Below are positions 13,543 through 14,982 of a DNA stretch of 14,982 nucleotides, one piece after another. The translations under genes were made by a program, and so were the position numbers. The stretch is from positions 1 to 14,982 of the forward strand of contig JAFGSL010000437.1 in the NCBI GenBank assembly GCA_016934645.1, in the 5' to 3' direction. How positions within the stretch are numbered: the stretch's first letter is position 1; every line of letters starts with the position of its first letter. The DNA comes from Anaerolineae bacterium. GTDB taxonomy: Bacteria; Chloroflexota; Anaerolineae; B4-G1; SLSP01. The notes beneath the pieces were generated by a model. The model was not told where the DNA came from and made no database searches. It was given only the letters and a program-made list of their open reading frames with translations.

Positions 13543-14639
13543 GCCAGCATCTCCCGGTAAACCTGGAGGGTCTGCTCTGCCACCTGCTGCTGGGTGAACT
13601 GCACCAGGACGCGCGCGCGGCCTCGTGTTCCCAGATCCCGACGTAAAGCCGAGTCATGAATCAAGCGAGCCAGTGCGGCACGCAGCGCTTCGACGTCGCC
13701 TTCGGGGAAGATAAAGCCCGCGTCGCCGACAACGTGGGGGATCTCGCCTGCACCGGAGCCGACCACTGTCACACCGCACGCCATTGCTTCCACCAGCACC
13801 CGCCCGAATTGCTCGGTCCAGTTCTCCTGGGTGCGCGAGGGGAGGACGAGCACATCAAGACTCTGGTAGAACGCCGGCATACCCACAGACGGCACCGGCG
13901 GGCAAAACGTGACGCGCGTTGTCAGGTCGTATTGATCCGCCAGAGCGCGGAGATGGGCCTCTTCAGGGCCGTTCCCCTGGATGGTGGCGCGCCATGGACC
14001 GTCCAGCCCGGACAGGGCCTCCAACAGCAAATCGGTGCCTTTCTCCGGCACCAGGCGTCCCGCGTAGGCAATGTGCGGAGGACCTGCACTGGGCGTTGCG
14101 GCGGGCAAGAAGATGTCGGGATCCACGCCGAACTGCGGGATGACGGCGAGCGACCCGGAGTAGCCTTTGCGCCGCCATACTTCGGCGGCAGTAGCGCTGC
14201 CCGCGATAGCGTAATCGACGTGGTTGAGGTTGTATTGCTCGATCCACGCGAAGGGTGGGGGATACCGGCGCAGCAGATTTTGCCAGGAGAACCACAGCGT
14301 CTTGGCTCCGTAGCGGCGCGCCTGCCGGTTGGCGAGATAGGTCGCAAGATTGTACGGCTCCTCATCGATGTGGACGATGTCCGGGCGAAATTCGCGGATC
14401 AGCCTGCTCAGGGTAGGGTAAAAGTGCAGGTGGAATTGCCCATTGAACGCCAGCGGCAGCACCTCCAGGCGATAACCGCGTGTGTGTGCCAGTTCCAGCC
14501 GCGTGATGCCGCCTTTGTCCTTCCAACTCGACGGCACGGCGACCACGAGTGCCATCTCAGGGGCGCGTGCCGCCAGCTCTTCCAGCTTGCGCTGGTAGGC
14601 CCCAACAATGCAGGCTTTCGAGAGCATTAAAACGCGCAC
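13539..14639 (-). CDS. Glycosyltransferase family 4 (GT-B fold)
   Basis: Cytoplasmic or membrane-associated glycosyltransferase of 366 aa with a GT-B fold. The C-terminal nucleotide-sugar domain shows YAGRLVPEKG (residues 192-201), VLVLPSR (263-269) and the EX7E motif E276...E284 within EQFGRVLVEAMACG, typical of retaining GT4 enzymes. HIDEEPYN (90-97) in the N-terminal acceptor domain is also common in the family. The sugar and acceptor are unknown; a role in surface polysaccharide is likely from the neighbours. The start is GTG at 14639 with an AGGAG ribosome site 7 bases upstream. It heads the three-gene minus-strand operon. Confidence 0.9.
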   Translation of the reverse strand: MRVLMLSKACIVGAYQRKLEELAARAPEMALVVAVPSSWKDKGGITRLELAHTRGYRLEVLPLAFNGQFHLHFYPTLSRLIREFRPDIVHIDEEPYNLATYLANRQARRYGAKTLWFSWQNLLRRYPPPFAWIEQYNLNHVDYAIAGSATAAEVWRRKGYSGSLAVIPQFGVDPDIFLPAATPSAGPPHIAYAGRLVPEKGTDLLLEALSGLDGPWRATIQGNGPEEAHLRALADQYDLTTRVTFCPPVPSVGMPAFYQSLDVLVLPSRTQENWTEQFGRVLVEAMACGVTVVGSGAGEIPHVVGDAGFIFPEGDVEALRAALARLIHDSALRRDLGTRGRARVLVQFTQQQVAEQTLQVYREMLA

Positions 14640-14694
14640 AATGTATCTCCTGGAAAGTTCTTTATGGATTTAACGGATGGAACGACTTGAAGAA

Positions 14695-14722
14695 AGTATA
14701 TCCCAACTACGAAGGAAGGAAA
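14695..14722 (-). promoter_or_regulatory. Possible promoter for the GT4-TPR-lipoprotein operon
   Basis: TATACT on the minus strand (14695-14700) is a good -10 box about 56 bases upstream of the GTG start. The best -35 at 16 bases is TTTCCT (14717-14722), only 3/6. The site abuts the divergent promoter of the T-box leader. Confidence 0.3.
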
Positions 14723-14725
14723 GCC

Positions 14726-14753
14726 TTGACATTTTAGCGGTTCGTGGTTAAAT
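14726..14753 (+). promoter_or_regulatory. Promoter for the T-box leader
   Basis: TTGACA (14726-14731) is a perfect -35 box. After 16 bases, TTAAAT (14748-14753) gives a 4/6 -10 box. Transcription would start near 14760, directly before stem I of the T-box leader. Confidence 0.6.
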
Positions 14754-14766
14754 AGAAAATGTTAAA

Positions 14767-14982
14767 GGCTGTGATCGGGAAAAGTACGTATCAGAGCGGG
14801 GTTTCAGAGAGCCGGAGCAAGGTGTGAGTCCGGTACCAGCGCCGATACCGAATGGGCCCAGGAGCCGTCCGCCGAAAGCTGAATAAGGGCTGACCTTCAG
14901 CGAGTAGTCCGGGCCGGAGACGCTACCGTTATCAGAGCGCAGGGCATCGTCGCAAGACCGTGCTCGCAAGAGTGAGGCTGGC
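14767..14982 (+). promoter_or_regulatory. T-box riboswitch leader with UGG (Trp) specifier, truncated by window end
   Basis: T-box RNAs sense uncharged tRNA and control aminoacyl-tRNA synthetase or amino-acid genes. Stem I is closed by GGCU (14767-14770) with AGCC (14863-14866). The specifier loop is flanked above by GUAUC (14788-14792) with GAUAC (14844-14848). Its 5' strand has AGUA (14783-14786) and its 3' strand has GAA (14850-14852) then UGG (14853-14855), followed by a purine, as usual. AGAGA is at 14806-14810, and a terminal stem CCGGA/UCCGG (14812-14816 with 14829-14833) encloses GGUGUGAG. Stem III is GUAG/CUAC (14904-14907 with 14923-14926), and CCGUUAUC (14926-14933) is the element usually just before the antiterminator. 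The distal AGGGUGG motif falls beyond the window. The specifier predicts tRNA-Trp and so a trpS or tryptophan gene downstream. This is inference from known T-box structure. Confidence 0.72.

Noticed and set aside
13656..14630. A 324-codon + strand open frame opposite the GT4 gene
   Set aside because: The minus-strand frame has clear GT4 motifs and operon overlaps; the + frame has no recognisable features.
14767..14982. A tRNA or other structured RNA gene, or a coding region on the minus strand at 14748-14969
   Set aside because: No cloverleaf or acceptor stem is visible, and the conserved elements match a T-box leader in the right order.

Overview
The window suggests a moderately GC-rich environmental bacterium, and its gene types fit a Chloroflexi (Anaerolineae-like) genome. 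The pointers are inference: a probable tryptophan T-box leader, a split Wzz-like/CpsD pair, a lipoprotein with a Thr/Pro-rich linker, an N-acetylhexosamine-kinase-like enzyme, and gene-rich DNA with short degenerate 7-8 base repeat arrays between genes. There is no rRNA, tRNA, CRISPR array or recognisable transposase.

Region 1 (about 55-6115, + strand) is a tight defence operon. A promoter-like pair precedes radC. A type III-like restriction-modification pair follows: a beta-class DNA methyltransferase (mod), then a DEAD/DEAH translocase with a C-terminal PD-(D/E)xK nuclease (res). The last two genes are a minimal nucleotidyltransferase (MntA-like) and a HEPN protein (HepT-like), a known toxin/antitoxin pair. 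Genes are 3-17 bases apart or overlap. The middle of mod (about 1215-1910) drops to roughly 35-43% GC between flanks of 60% or more, exactly between methylase motif IV and motif I. This looks like a swapped specificity cassette. A second low-GC block covers the res nuclease domain and the MntA/HepT pair.

Region 2 (6103-10975, + strand) is a cell-surface polysaccharide group: a NahK-like sugar 1-kinase, a polytopic GT39/ArnT-like glycosyltransferase, a small zinc-ribbon protein, a Wzz-like chain-length protein and a CpsD-like tyrosine kinase with an unusual Walker A. Four intergenic or gene-end sites carry tandem arrays of degenerate 7- or 8-mers. Two of them run directly into the Shine-Dalgarno sequence or promoter of the next gene. 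A three-copy inverted repeat lies between wzz and cpsD.

Region 3 (11121-14639, - strand) holds a GT4 glycosyltransferase, a TPR protein and a secreted lipoprotein, all overlapping, followed by a cytidylate-kinase-like gene with its own good promoter. Regions 2 and 3 converge at 10976-11120, where there are hairpins.

Region 4 (14640-14982) is a divergent promoter region. On the + strand a consensus-like promoter leads into a T-box leader RNA with a UGG (Trp) specifier, cut by the window end. It predicts a tryptophanyl-tRNA synthetase or Trp biosynthesis/transport gene just outside the window.
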